Shown piece by piece: positions 34,308 through 43,670 of a stretch of 64,000 bases of DNA. This DNA comes from HXMU1420-13 sp034669965 (GTDB lineage Bacteria > Bacteroidota > Rhodothermia > Balneolales > Balneolaceae). Each line of letters opens with the position of its first letter. Position 1 is the stretch's first letter. The stretch lies in NCBI GenBank assembly GCA_034669965.1, contig JAXMOK010000004.1:62001-126000 (forward strand), in the 5' to 3' direction. The position numbers and the translations under genes were made by a program. The notes under the pieces were generated by a model, which was not told the origin of the DNA, ran no database searches, and saw nothing but the letters and a program-made list of their open reading frames with translations.

Positions 34308-35456
34308 ATGAACCACAATATACCTTTAATTAAGCCTTTCATTACCCAGGAAATCAAGGATAAGGTTAGTGAAGTTCTAGACAGTGGTTATTTAACTGAA
34401 GGCCCTGTAACTAGAGAATTTGAGAATACATTAAAAGACTATCTTGGCTGTGAATATTTAGTAGCAGTAACATCAGCCACTACTGGTTTAGAAATGGCAT
34501 TAAGAGCCTTAAATGTTGGGCCAGGTGATGAAGTGATTGTTCCTGATTATACCTATCCAGCTACAGCTTCTGTAGCCCCTCTTGTTGGAGCAAAGGCAGT
34601 GATTGTAGATGTTGTTCGTGATACGATGTTGATCGACTATGACGCCATTGAAGCTGCAATTACCGATAAAACTAAGGCTATAATTCCGGTTTCATTATTT
34701 GGCTTTCCATTAGATTATAATCGACTTAATGAAATAAAAGAAAAGCACAATCTCTCTATAATTGAAGATGCTGCTTGTTCAATAGGCGCCGAATTTGATG
34801 GGGTAAAAGTAGGTAATCAAGCAGATATAACGGTATTTTCATTACACCCTCGAAAGTTTATAACTACGGGTGAAGGTGGAGTTGTAACCACAAATTCTGA
34901 AAGTTTAGGTGAGTGGATGAATTCATACAAACATTTCGGAATGAATATGAATAATACTGCACGAGAAGGTGTTCAGTTCGATATAATTGGTACCAACTAT
35001 AAATTAACCAATATTCAAGCTGCTATCGGGTTAGGACAATTAAAACATATTGACAGATTATTAGCTAAAAGAATTGAACTAGCAAATAACTACAAAAAAC
35101 TACTCACTAATGTAGAGGGTGTTCAAATGAATCCGCTACTTGAGGATGAAAGATGTAGTTCGGACTGTTCTTGTGTAAAACCATTGTGTAAACATTCTTA
35201 TCAAACGTTTGCTGTGTTTGTTGAGAATCGTGATTTCATAATGTCTGAGTTACGTTCTAAAGGAATTGAAGTTCAGATAGGAACATACTCACTGCATATG
35301 CATAAGGCATATCAAAATAATCCGTTAATTGAAATAAAAGGGGATATGAATAATAGCAAGTGGTGTTATACTCACGCATTGGCTTTACCTCTTTTTGATG
35401 ATTTAACCTTCGAACAGCAAGAAATAGTTGTAAACGAGCTAAAAAATCTATTATAA
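34308..35456 (+). CDS. DegT/DnrJ/EryC1/StrS aminotransferase with a cysteine-rich insert
   Basis: This 382-residue PLP enzyme has catalytic Lys in FSLHPRKFITTGEGGVVTT and IEDAACSIGAEFDG. It resembles perosamine/4-amino-sugar synthases. Residues about 283-296 carry Cys283, Cys287, Cys289, Cys294 and His296, a compact cluster that could bind zinc. I am not aware of a role for it. It is 3 bases after the epimerase, which may supply its keto-sugar substrate or its product sugar. Three more genes follow in the same run. Confidence 0.87.
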   Translation: MNHNIPLIKPFITQEIKDKVSEVLDSGYLTEGPVTREFENTLKDYLGCEYLVAVTSATTGLEMALRALNVGPGDEVIVPDYTYPATASVAPLVGAKAVIVDVVRDTMLIDYDAIEAAITDKTKAIIPVSLFGFPLDYNRLNEIKEKHNLSIIEDAACSIGAEFDGVKVGNQADITVFSLHPRKFITTGEGGVVTTNSESLGEWMNSYKHFGMNMNNTAREGVQFDIIGTNYKLTNIQAAIGLGQLKHIDRLLAKRIELANNYKKLLTNVEGVQMNPLLEDERCSSDCSCVKPLCKHSYQTFAVFVENRDFIMSELRSKGIEVQIGTYSLHMHKAYQNNPLIEIKGDMNNSKWCYTHALALPLFDDLTFEQQEIVVNELKNLL

Positions 35457-37349
35457 ATGTGCGGAATTGTAGGGGTATTTAATTTAGATCGAAAACCATT
35501 TAAGATGAGCAACCTGGTTGAAATGGGAAACCAACTCAACCACAGAGGACCTGATGATGAAGGATTTTATCTAAACGAACATATTGGTCTGGCTCATAAA
35601 AGACTGTCTATTCTTGATACGAGTAGAAAAGGTAATCAACCTATGACCTCTAAAGATGGTAAGTGGGTAGTAGTTTTTAATGGTTGTATCTACAATTATA
35701 AAGAGCTTAAAAAAGAGCTTAAAGAAAAAGGGCATTATTTCAATTCAAGTACCGATACAGAAGTTATCGTTGAAGGATTATCTGCTTACGGTCCTGCATT
35801 TTTCGAACGTTTCAATGGGATGTTTGCCATAGGGGCTTGGAATACAGAAGAAGAAACACTGTACATTAGCCGTGATAGATTTGGAGTAAAACCACTTTAC
35901 TATTGGTTTAATGGAAAAACAATAGTTTTTGCTTCAGAAATAAAATCAATTTTGAAGCATCCAGATTATGAAATTGATGTTGATTTAAGTGCCTTAAACG
36001 AATATTTCACATTTCAGAATCTATTTACATACAATACTTTGTTCAAAGATATTGTAATGTTGCCTCAGGCCAATACAGTAAAAATAACGTCGCATTCTAC
36101 TTTCATTAAGCATCATTCTTGGTGGGATTTTGACTTCTCCAAGCCTGATAACACTATGACGTTTGAAGATGGTAAATCCGAAACTTTACGTTTATTTGAG
36201 CAAGCCGTAGAGCGTCAAATGATTGCAGATGTTCCGGTTGGCTCTTATTTATCCGGAGGTATGGATTCAGGATCAATAACTGCGGTTGCTTCCAGGCATG
36301 TAGACCGACTCTCTACCTTTACTTGTGGATTTGATATGAGTGAAGTTAGTGGGAGAGAAGCCAATTTTGACGAACGTAGAGATGCTGAATTAATGGCCAA
36401 TCACTATAAAACTCAACATTTTGAGCAAGTAATGAATGCCGGTGATATCAGATGGTCGTTACCCAGATTGGTTTATCATTTAGAAGATTTACGAGTAGGG
36501 ATGTCGTACCCGAACTATTATATATCCCGTTTGGCATCTAAATTTGTGAAAGTGTGTTTACAGGGTACCGGTGGCGATGAGTTGTTTGGTGGTTACCCAT
36601 GGCGCTATTACAAAGTATTTGATTCACTTACTCAAGAAGACTTTTTCGATCAATATTATGGGTTTTGGCAACGGTTAGTTCCGGATAAGGAGAAAAATGA
36701 ACTCTTTACTAGCTCGGTATATAACCAAATAGATTTAACTGAACCGAGAAAAATTTTCGAACGTGTATTCACATTTAATAATAAATTAAAATATGATACA
36801 CCGGAAGACCACATTCAGAATTCATTATACTTTGAAATCAAAACCTTTCTGAACGGTTTATTAATTGTTGGGGATAAACTTTCGATGGCTAATGGGTTGG
36901 AAGAGCGTTTTCCGTTTTTGGATAATGATCTGGTTAATTTTGCCCAAAAAATCCCTGTTCGTCATAAGTTGGGAAATTTGCAGGACGAGATTCGTAAAAT
37001 TGACGAGAATGTAGAACGTAAGAAAAAAGTTTACAGAGAATACGATGACGGAAAAAATGTATTGCGTAAAGCTATGCACAGCCTTATTCCCAATAAAATA
37101 ATTGACAGAAAAAAACAAGGATTCTCTGCACCTGATGAGAGTTGGTACCGGGGTGAAAACGCCGCATATGTAAAAGAGCTATTGTTAGAGGGAGATATCG
37201 CTTCGGCTGAATATATAAATCCCAACTATGTCCGAAAGATCGTACATGAGCACATTGATGATCACATTAACCATCGCTTACTTATTTGGAGTTTTATGAA
37301 CTTTGAATTGTGGTGTAGGGTATTTCTGGAAGGAGAAAACCTTGACTGA
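35457..37349 (+). CDS. Asparagine synthase (glutamine-hydrolysing) type amidotransferase
   Basis: This 630-residue protein starts MCGIVGVF, so Cys2 is the glutaminase nucleophile. NHRGPDDEG and DRFGVKPLYYW follow, and the synthetase domain has the PPi loop SYLSGGMDSGS. The ATG directly abuts the previous stop. In O-antigen loci such homologues (WbpS, WbmI) are thought to amidate uronic acids rather than aspartate, and the WbpA-E pathway upstream makes such an acid. Housekeeping asparagine synthesis cannot be excluded. Confidence 0.92.
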   Translation: MCGIVGVFNLDRKPFKMSNLVEMGNQLNHRGPDDEGFYLNEHIGLAHKRLSILDTSRKGNQPMTSKDGKWVVVFNGCIYNYKELKKELKEKGHYFNSSTDTEVIVEGLSAYGPAFFERFNGMFAIGAWNTEEETLYISRDRFGVKPLYYWFNGKTIVFASEIKSILKHPDYEIDVDLSALNEYFTFQNLFTYNTLFKDIVMLPQANTVKITSHSTFIKHHSWWDFDFSKPDNTMTFEDGKSETLRLFEQAVERQMIADVPVGSYLSGGMDSGSITAVASRHVDRLSTFTCGFDMSEVSGREANFDERRDAELMANHYKTQHFEQVMNAGDIRWSLPRLVYHLEDLRVGMSYPNYYISRLASKFVKVCLQGTGGDELFGGYPWRYYKVFDSLTQEDFFDQYYGFWQRLVPDKEKNELFTSSVYNQIDLTEPRKIFERVFTFNNKLKYDTPEDHIQNSLYFEIKTFLNGLLIVGDKLSMANGLEERFPFLDNDLVNFAQKIPVRHKLGNLQDEIRKIDENVERKKKVYREYDDGKNVLRKAMHSLIPNKIIDRKKQGFSAPDESWYRGENAAYVKELLLEGDIASAEYINPNYVRKIVHEHIDDHINHRLLIWSFMNFELWCRVFLEGENLD

Positions 37350-38334
37350 TATTTTAGTAAATAGAATTATCAATAAGATCAAAACAAGTATAAAAACTGC
37401 AAAGTTAGATCTTACAGGGTATACTATATTAACTGAAGTTGGTTCTGGTTTATATACATTTACACCAATTATAGCATTATTAGCCAAAGCAGAAAAAGTA
37501 TATGCATGGACTAATGATTCGACATATGGTAAGGCAGAAGAAAATATAAATAACTGTATCTCAATTATAGAGAAGTCAAATATAGATAAGAAGATTGAAT
37601 TTAATATTGGTGATAATAATATAAAGCATCTCCAGGAAGCAGATATTATTACAAATTCAGGTTTTCTAAGACCTTTAAATGAAGAAAAACTTAAATATGT
37701 AAATGAAAATGCCGTACTCCCATTAATGTATGAAAAATGGGAGCTCAGAGATTCTGATGTCGATGTTGAATACTGTAAGAAAAAAAATATTTCTGTTGCC
37801 GGCACTTGGGAGAACCACCCAACTATAAAAGTTTTTGACCATGTTGGACCTTTAGCTATTAAAATGGCATTTGAAGCAGGTTATGAAGTTTTTAATAACA
37901 ATATTTTAGTTTGGTCAGACGACAACTTTGGTGAGGTGATCACGGATTCTTTTAAAGATATCGGAGCAAAGAAGGTTATAATTACGACTGATCAAAATAC
38001 ACTTTATGATGAAGCCAAATCATTGGATTTTATTTTTATAACAGATTATGACGAAGACAGAGAATTTGGACAGGGTGGCTTTTTTGACTTCGAAAAGCTA
38101 AGCAAGCTTAATAATACTTTGGGTATAGTACATTTATATGGAAAGATAGATGCCAAGGAAGCTTCAAGATATTTATCTGTTGTTTATCCAAGTGTAAATG
38201 GCCGGTCGAACACGATGTCATTTACCCTAGCACATGTAGGTTTGAATCCGTTTATAGATTTACAAGTTTCCGGGTTCAAAGTTGGGGAGATACTGAAATC
38301 GGGCAAGAAATCTGATTTAGTTCAAATTATATAA
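37342..38334 (+). CDS. Unknown protein with two Rossmann-like halves
   Basis: I choose the TTG at 37342, which overlaps the amidotransferase stop by 8 bases. The ATG at 37303 would add residues that are only the shadow of that gene. About 330 residues. The first half has ILTEVGSGLYTFTPIIALLAKAEKVYAW, and the second NILVWSDDNFGEVITDSFKDIGAKKVIITT. They look like two alpha/beta nucleotide-binding folds of the hydroxyacid-dehydrogenase or adenosylhomocysteinase kind, but no full GxGxxG is present. I do not recognise the family. Its position suggests sugar-nucleotide chemistry. Confidence 0.7.
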   Translation: MTDILVNRIINKIKTSIKTAKLDLTGYTILTEVGSGLYTFTPIIALLAKAEKVYAWTNDSTYGKAEENINNCISIIEKSNIDKKIEFNIGDNNIKHLQEADIITNSGFLRPLNEEKLKYVNENAVLPLMYEKWELRDSDVDVEYCKKKNISVAGTWENHPTIKVFDHVGPLAIKMAFEAGYEVFNNNILVWSDDNFGEVITDSFKDIGAKKVIITTDQNTLYDEAKSLDFIFITDYDEDREFGQGGFFDFEKLSKLNNTLGIVHLYGKIDAKEASRYLSVVYPSVNGRSNTMSFTLAHVGLNPFIDLQVSGFKVGEILKSGKKSDLVQII

Positions 38335-38441
38335 AGATCTGTACATTTAGAAATCCACTTTGCGTTAGTCAAAACATGTACTTCAAGCAATTTGGATACT
38401 AATATTGCTGAAATTTTAAATTAAATTTATCGACAATTACA

Positions 38442-39419
38442 ATGAGTAACGTAAAATTAATTCAGTATGATATTGATTACTATGATCAATGGAATAATTT
38501 TATTGACGAATCAGAAAATGGAACACTTTTTCATAAACTAGATTTTTTAGAATATCATGGCGATAAATTTAGTCAGAATGAACATCATTTAATATGGCTA
38601 AAAGGGAAGACTATTCTTGCTGTGATGCCATTTGCAATCTTTAATCAAAATGATGGTACTAAAATTGGTAAATCACCATTTGGAGCAAGCTTTGGCGGAA
38701 TAATTTATCGTCGGAATTTGAATCTAAAATATGCTTTAAGAATTTATGATGCATTTAATGATTTCATTCTAAATGAAGGATTAGATAATATAAAAATCAC
38801 ACCCACCCCATTATATTATTATAAAACACCTAACGAATATTTAGATTTTATTCTTTCTAAAGGTCAATTTGGGATTGAATCACGAGACATATTTAATGTA
38901 GTTCCTATTGAAGATAGTTTCGAAACGGTATGGGAAAATTTTGAAGGGCGTGCCAGAACAACTATTCGAAAATACAGGGACAATTTTGATGTAGAACTTG
39001 ATGTGTCGGTTGATCAGTTTTACCCAATTTTGAAAGAGGATAAGATTAGACATGATAACGCAACTCCAACTCATACGTTAACTGAACTCGAGTATTTAAA
39101 AAGAAAATTTCCAGAACAAGTTTTTTTTGATATTGCCACCCATAAAGAAAGTAATGCAAAAGCAGGAATATGTTATTTTTTATGTAACCCACAGGTAATG
39201 ATGACATTTTATATGGCGCAGGAGGACAAGGCCGTAGGCGAGAATGGTGTAAATATACTTTTGGAAAGTGGATTTAAACGAGCAATTAAAAAGAAAGTCA
39301 AATACTTGGATTTTGGTGGCTCATCAATAGGATATACTATTGAAAACCCGGGTGTCGCTATGTTTAAAGAAAGTTTTGGAGCAATAGGTCGAATAAGAAA
39401 TACTTATATTTATAAATAA
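38442..39419 (+). CDS. FemAB/GNAT-like acyltransferase
   Basis: This 325-residue protein has two GNAT-like halves of the FemAB type (WENFEGRARTTIRKYRDNF, then AGICYFLCNPQVMMTFYMAQ and YLDFGGSSIGYTIENPGVAMFKESFGA). FemAB-like proteins in polysaccharide loci add acyl or aminoacyl groups to sugars; the donor here is unknown. The amino sugars made by the two aminotransferases are reasonable acceptors. It lies 11 bases upstream of the sulfotransferase, so both are probably decorating enzymes. Confidence 0.78.
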   Translation: MSNVKLIQYDIDYYDQWNNFIDESENGTLFHKLDFLEYHGDKFSQNEHHLIWLKGKTILAVMPFAIFNQNDGTKIGKSPFGASFGGIIYRRNLNLKYALRIYDAFNDFILNEGLDNIKITPTPLYYYKTPNEYLDFILSKGQFGIESRDIFNVVPIEDSFETVWENFEGRARTTIRKYRDNFDVELDVSVDQFYPILKEDKIRHDNATPTHTLTELEYLKRKFPEQVFFDIATHKESNAKAGICYFLCNPQVMMTFYMAQEDKAVGENGVNILLESGFKRAIKKKVKYLDFGGSSIGYTIENPGVAMFKESFGAIGRIRNTYIYK

Positions 39420-39429
39420 TTTTATATCA

Positions 39430-40407
39430 ATGAATGAACGAGAGAATAGGAAAGGTAAATTTGAAGTAGACAATCAAATTGAAGGTATTATAAGCAAAGC
39501 TAATAGCCTACTTTCTGATTTCGATAAAGAGATCGATATTGAGTTCGATGAATCCAATTTGCCTCAATTGGTTTTCATTTCATATGCGCCCAGAACGGGA
39601 TCAACCTTATTTGCTCAATGTTTGAGTCTAACAAATGAATTTTCACATTTTTCAAATTTTACTGCGCGCTTTTGGGAAGCACCGGTTTTCGCGGCTCTTC
39701 TGGAACAGGAGGTAAACCTTAAGGACCAGAGATTTTTTGAAAAGGCCACATTGAAAAGTGTTTACGGTACTTCTAAGAACCCTGTATTTCCACATGAATT
39801 TGGCTTCTTTTGGAATCAATTTCTTACTGATGATACTCATCATATAAATACAGAAAAGTTATCAACTGAGAAGAAAACTATTTTAGTAAGCACCATAAAT
39901 AAACTACGTGCTATTTACGGGAAACCCTTTTTTATAAAAAATGGCATTGCTGGAATGAACACAGCTTTAATAAGTGAACTATTTCCGGATGCCAAATTTA
40001 TAGTAATAAGAAGGGATATTACGAGCACAGCTAAATCAATTTACAAAGGAAGAAAGGATGTATATGGAAATGCTGATAATTGGTTTTCATTAGCGCCGGA
40101 TCAAACCAGTGAGATTATAAGTAAATATCCCAATGATCCTTTCCGTCAAATAATATCACAAGTAAAGGCGATTTATCAGGAAGTTGAAAACGGAATTAGT
40201 GATACCGCTGATAGTTTTACAGTAGAGTATGAAGAGTTTTGCCAAAACCCACAAGAGATTGTGAAGCAGGTCTTTTCTTTTCTAAAAATGGAGCCAAGGG
40301 AGGATTGGAATAAGCACCTTCCTTTAAAGCTGAAGAGTTCTTCTGGCCCTCAATTATCTCAAGAGGAAGAGAGCATGCTTGAAAAGGCAATAGAGGAATT
40401 ATATTAA
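39430..40407 (+). CDS. Sulfotransferase
   Basis: This 325-residue PAPS-dependent sulfotransferase fold shows the 5'-phosphosulfate loop SYAPRTGSTLFAQ near residue 55, and the 3'-phosphate site FIVIRRDITSTAKSIYKGR near residue 195. It should place sulfate on a glycan. The PAPS-making genes cysD and cysNC, and cysQ which removes the PAP by-product, lie 17-21 kb upstream. It follows the FemAB-like gene directly. Confidence 0.88.
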   Translation: MNERENRKGKFEVDNQIEGIISKANSLLSDFDKEIDIEFDESNLPQLVFISYAPRTGSTLFAQCLSLTNEFSHFSNFTARFWEAPVFAALLEQEVNLKDQRFFEKATLKSVYGTSKNPVFPHEFGFFWNQFLTDDTHHINTEKLSTEKKTILVSTINKLRAIYGKPFFIKNGIAGMNTALISELFPDAKFIVIRRDITSTAKSIYKGRKDVYGNADNWFSLAPDQTSEIISKYPNDPFRQIISQVKAIYQEVENGISDTADSFTVEYEEFCQNPQEIVKQVFSFLKMEPREDWNKHLPLKLKSSSGPQLSQEEESMLEKAIEELY

Positions 40408-40487
40408 ATATATTACCGGGAATAGTGCGAAAGGATTTTTCAGACAGGTTATGAACAAAATTAATTCATTACGCTAAATTACTATAT

Positions 40488-42107
40488 ATGGAAATTTTTA
40501 TGCTGGTTTTGGTCATTTTATTAGGATTAGTACTTAGAGTAGTTTTTTTCTTCGATAAATCAACAGATGAGTTGGTATCTATGTGGTATGTGCTGAGAAA
40601 TAGCAAATCTAGCTGGTTGGAGTTTAATGTTAATGACTCTCTGCTTAAAGGATATATTGGGTACCCGCCTTTACAGCATTATATTATTGGGCGTTTTAAA
40701 AGTAAGTATTGGCCGTATGTAGGGAAATTTTTAAATATAGTATATGATCTGATTGTTGGGGTATTGGTATATTTTATGATGAGGTTCCTTTTGAAGGAAT
40801 TAGGTGCAGAAGCAAGTATGTCTGGTTTATCTTCATTGCTTGCAGTTTTTCTATTTCTTACCTCTCCAATACTTCTGCCTATTACAGCCAGAATGCGTGC
40901 TATTAGTGCACGGAGTTTTGGCATGCTATTGACAACGCTATATTTCTTAGTCTTTGGTTTTATTCAGATACAAAGTATATGGTACTTGTTGCCGGTAGCT
41001 TTGGGGATAGGATACGTTATAATACTCAGCTCACAATTCGCTCTTCAAGTATATATCTTTTTTAATCTTTTGTTGGCAGTTTTTATGGTATCCGTAGTGC
41101 CAATAATAATATTAATTAGTTCGATGTTGGTGGCATGGATTATTCCAAATTCCGGTGCCAGAAAAATTTTGAAGCACAGCTGGAATCATAAAGTATGGTA
41201 TGTCAGAAATAGAACTGAAGGTTCTCCCGCACAATTACGGAATGACATTCGAGAAATTTTAAAATTACCTTTGAGTTTTCTCCGGTACCCCAAAAAAGCA
41301 CTTCATTTTTGCGTACATAATTTTACTGTTTCAATTGCACTCTATTCCGCTCCAATAATTTTTATAACAGGAGCTCTATTTATATTCAATCCCGGTTTAA
41401 TGGATCCATTAAGACTGAATCCATGGCTAGATTATTTTATGATGTTATCACTAGCTTCTTTTATCACGTTTGTTTTTACATCCATACCGGTTTTTGGTTT
41501 TCTGGGACAAGCCGAAAGGTATTTTGAGTATAGTGCACCGTTTTATTCTATGCTTTTTATAATGATGGTGGTGACTACGAATGGTAATTTAAATATGTTG
41601 TTATTTACCCTGATGTTAGTCCATATTTTAGGAATAATGTTCAATTTTATATGGCTTCATAAAAGTGATTTCAATAAGAAGGACGAGGAGATGAACACCA
41701 ATTTTGAGGAAATTGTAGAGTGGTTCAGAAGCTCAGAAGAGGAAGTAAATATTTTGACTTGTCCATTGAAATACACTTATCAGTTTTCTGTTATTCTGAA
41801 GAAGAAGGACATAGGTGAGCATGTTAAGTTATACTATAGGTTTATTAGCAGGCCTGACGAAAAAGGATTTAAATACTTTGAAGAGGATATCGGTGGATTT
41901 GTTAAATCAGGAAATGAGTGGAAGAAATCTATTGACGTTTTGACTCAAAATCCGGAAGTACTAAAGACTAAATATGGGATTACCCACCTTGTTTTAAATA
42001 AGAAGTTCGAAGAAGCAATTCGATATACTTGGAAATATAAATTTAATGAATTGTTAAACAATCCTGTTTTCGAGAATGAGAAATATAAAATATGCTCATT
42101 AAGTTGA
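40488..42107 (+). CDS. Polytopic membrane protein, probable GT-C glycosyltransferase
   Basis: This 539-residue protein has about ten membrane helices up to residue 395 and a soluble C-terminal domain of about 140 residues. After the first helix it has FFDKSTDELVSMWYVLR, and further on GYPPLQHYIIGRF. An acidic residue in the first outside loop and a YPPL motif are features of lipid-linked-sugar GT-C transferases (ArnT/PMT type). It is not a confident family match. It could add a side-chain sugar in the periplasm. It precedes the flippase. Confidence 0.65.
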   Translation: MEIFMLVLVILLGLVLRVVFFFDKSTDELVSMWYVLRNSKSSWLEFNVNDSLLKGYIGYPPLQHYIIGRFKSKYWPYVGKFLNIVYDLIVGVLVYFMMRFLLKELGAEASMSGLSSLLAVFLFLTSPILLPITARMRAISARSFGMLLTTLYFLVFGFIQIQSIWYLLPVALGIGYVIILSSQFALQVYIFFNLLLAVFMVSVVPIIILISSMLVAWIIPNSGARKILKHSWNHKVWYVRNRTEGSPAQLRNDIREILKLPLSFLRYPKKALHFCVHNFTVSIALYSAPIIFITGALFIFNPGLMDPLRLNPWLDYFMMLSLASFITFVFTSIPVFGFLGQAERYFEYSAPFYSMLFIMMVVTTNGNLNMLLFTLMLVHILGIMFNFIWLHKSDFNKKDEEMNTNFEEIVEWFRSSEEEVNILTCPLKYTYQFSVILKKKDIGEHVKLYYRFISRPDEKGFKYFEEDIGGFVKSGNEWKKSIDVLTQNPEVLKTKYGITHLVLNKKFEEAIRYTWKYKFNELLNNPVFENEKYKICSLS

Positions 42108-42169
42108 GTTATCATTTTCAACTAATATGAATAAGTTCTTTCTTTGCTATTCTATTATGAGACTTTCTG

Positions 42170-43633
42170 ATGAGTAAGAATAACATTCATTTAAAACAGT
42201 TTGGTAAGGAGCTGTTTACATATGGGGTTATGGGGGGGATTGCTAAGGTAGTTCAATTCATATTATTCCCAATTTTCACCAGAGTTTTTTCAGTTACGGA
42301 ATATGGAGTATTAGACTCAATTGCAGTTTTTACTTCTTTTGTTGGAATGGGAATTGGCTTATCACTGCCTAGTGCACTTAATAGATATTTTTATGACAAA
42401 CGTGTATTAAGTAATCCCTCTCTTTATTCTACACTATTATTTTTTACCAGTTTAGTTGCTGTGATCATTTTCAGTATCATAGTTATCTTTTCTGAACAAA
42501 TAGGAATTCTTCTTACTGATCGTGCAGATGTAAGTTATTATATAATATTAGGAGCTTTAAGTGCGGTATTTACCTCAGTTAATAGCTTGTCATATACTTT
42601 ACTAAGGCTTAGGAAAAAAATTGTTGCTTATAATGTACTTAATATTATTAAAACTATATCTTTTGTAGTTTTATCTTTAACTTCAGTATTTATTCTTAAT
42701 AGAGGGCTGGAAGGTATTTACCTTTCAATGGTAATAAGCTCATTAATCCCCTTTTTCATCGGATTGTATTTGAATTATTCGTTTTTGACTATTCAATTTG
42801 ATGCGAGTGAACTCATAAGATCATTAAAGTTTAGCTTACCAATGTTTCCGGCTGTATTTGTTAGTTGGGCGAACAAACAAACTGATCGAATAATTATATT
42901 GACTTATGTGGGGTTGTCCGGGGTAGGAATATTTGGAGCAGGCTTTAGAATAAGTAATGTTATGCAATTATTTTCAAGTATTTACCAAAAGGCATGGGGG
43001 CCTTTTGCGATGGAAATAATGGAAAAAGAAGGTAGAAATGAGTTTTATAGAAAAGCCGTAACACTTTATGCAACTTTTGTTGCAGTAGCCTGTCTATTTA
43101 TTATTGGGTTTTCCCAAGAGATATTATGGGTAATTGCACCACCAGAATACCACGAAGCGTTTTATGTGATACCTTGGTTATTAGGAGCAACTGTGTGTCA
43201 TGGCTCACTTGGAATGATAAACTTAGGCACAATACTAAGTGAGAAAACAGGTGCTAATTCTATTGCATCATGGTCAGGATATATAGTCAATTTATCTTTA
43301 ACTATTTTTTTAGTAAAGAATTATGGAATACAAGGTGCTGCTATTGGAACATTTATTGCCGAAATGACAACTGCAATTATTTTATGGAATAGGTCGGTCA
43401 AACTTACAGACGTAGAATTTAATACATTAGCCGTTGTATCGATTGTGTTAATATATATTGTTACAAGTATAGTATTCATCAAATTAAATGACGCTACCTT
43501 TTTAAATGTATCAAATTTTGTTTGGAGGATACTAGTGATTTTAAGTTCAACTTCAGCAATAGTTAAAATTGGATTAGAAAAAAGTGACTATTTAATGTTG
43601 AGAACATTTATTGTTAGAAAGTTTGGAAAATAA
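42170..43633 (+). CDS. wzx: Polysaccharide flippase Wzx
   Basis: This 487-residue MATE/MurJ-like membrane protein has about 14 helices and begins with the family pattern FGKELFTYGVMGGIAKVVQFILFPIFTRVFSVTEYG. It translocates lipid-linked repeat units to the periplasmic face. With the polymerase at 49810 and the Wzc-type kinase it completes a Wzx/Wzy-dependent pathway. Confidence 0.92.
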   Translation: MSKNNIHLKQFGKELFTYGVMGGIAKVVQFILFPIFTRVFSVTEYGVLDSIAVFTSFVGMGIGLSLPSALNRYFYDKRVLSNPSLYSTLLFFTSLVAVIIFSIIVIFSEQIGILLTDRADVSYYIILGALSAVFTSVNSLSYTLLRLRKKIVAYNVLNIIKTISFVVLSLTSVFILNRGLEGIYLSMVISSLIPFFIGLYLNYSFLTIQFDASELIRSLKFSLPMFPAVFVSWANKQTDRIIILTYVGLSGVGIFGAGFRISNVMQLFSSIYQKAWGPFAMEIMEKEGRNEFYRKAVTLYATFVAVACLFIIGFSQEILWVIAPPEYHEAFYVIPWLLGATVCHGSLGMINLGTILSEKTGANSIASWSGYIVNLSLTIFLVKNYGIQGAAIGTFIAEMTTAIILWNRSVKLTDVEFNTLAVVSIVLIYIVTSIVFIKLNDATFLNVSNFVWRILVILSSTSAIVKIGLEKSDYLMLRTFIVRKFGK

Positions 43634-43670
43634 AAAAGACCTCTTAAGGATTAAAAGTATATAAACCTGA

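Noticed and set aside
29377..35456. Conversion to the manno epimer (WbpI step)
   Set aside because: No UDP-HexNAc 2-epimerase homologue is seen. The pathway in the window stops at the gluco form, or is changed by the SDR-type epimerases.
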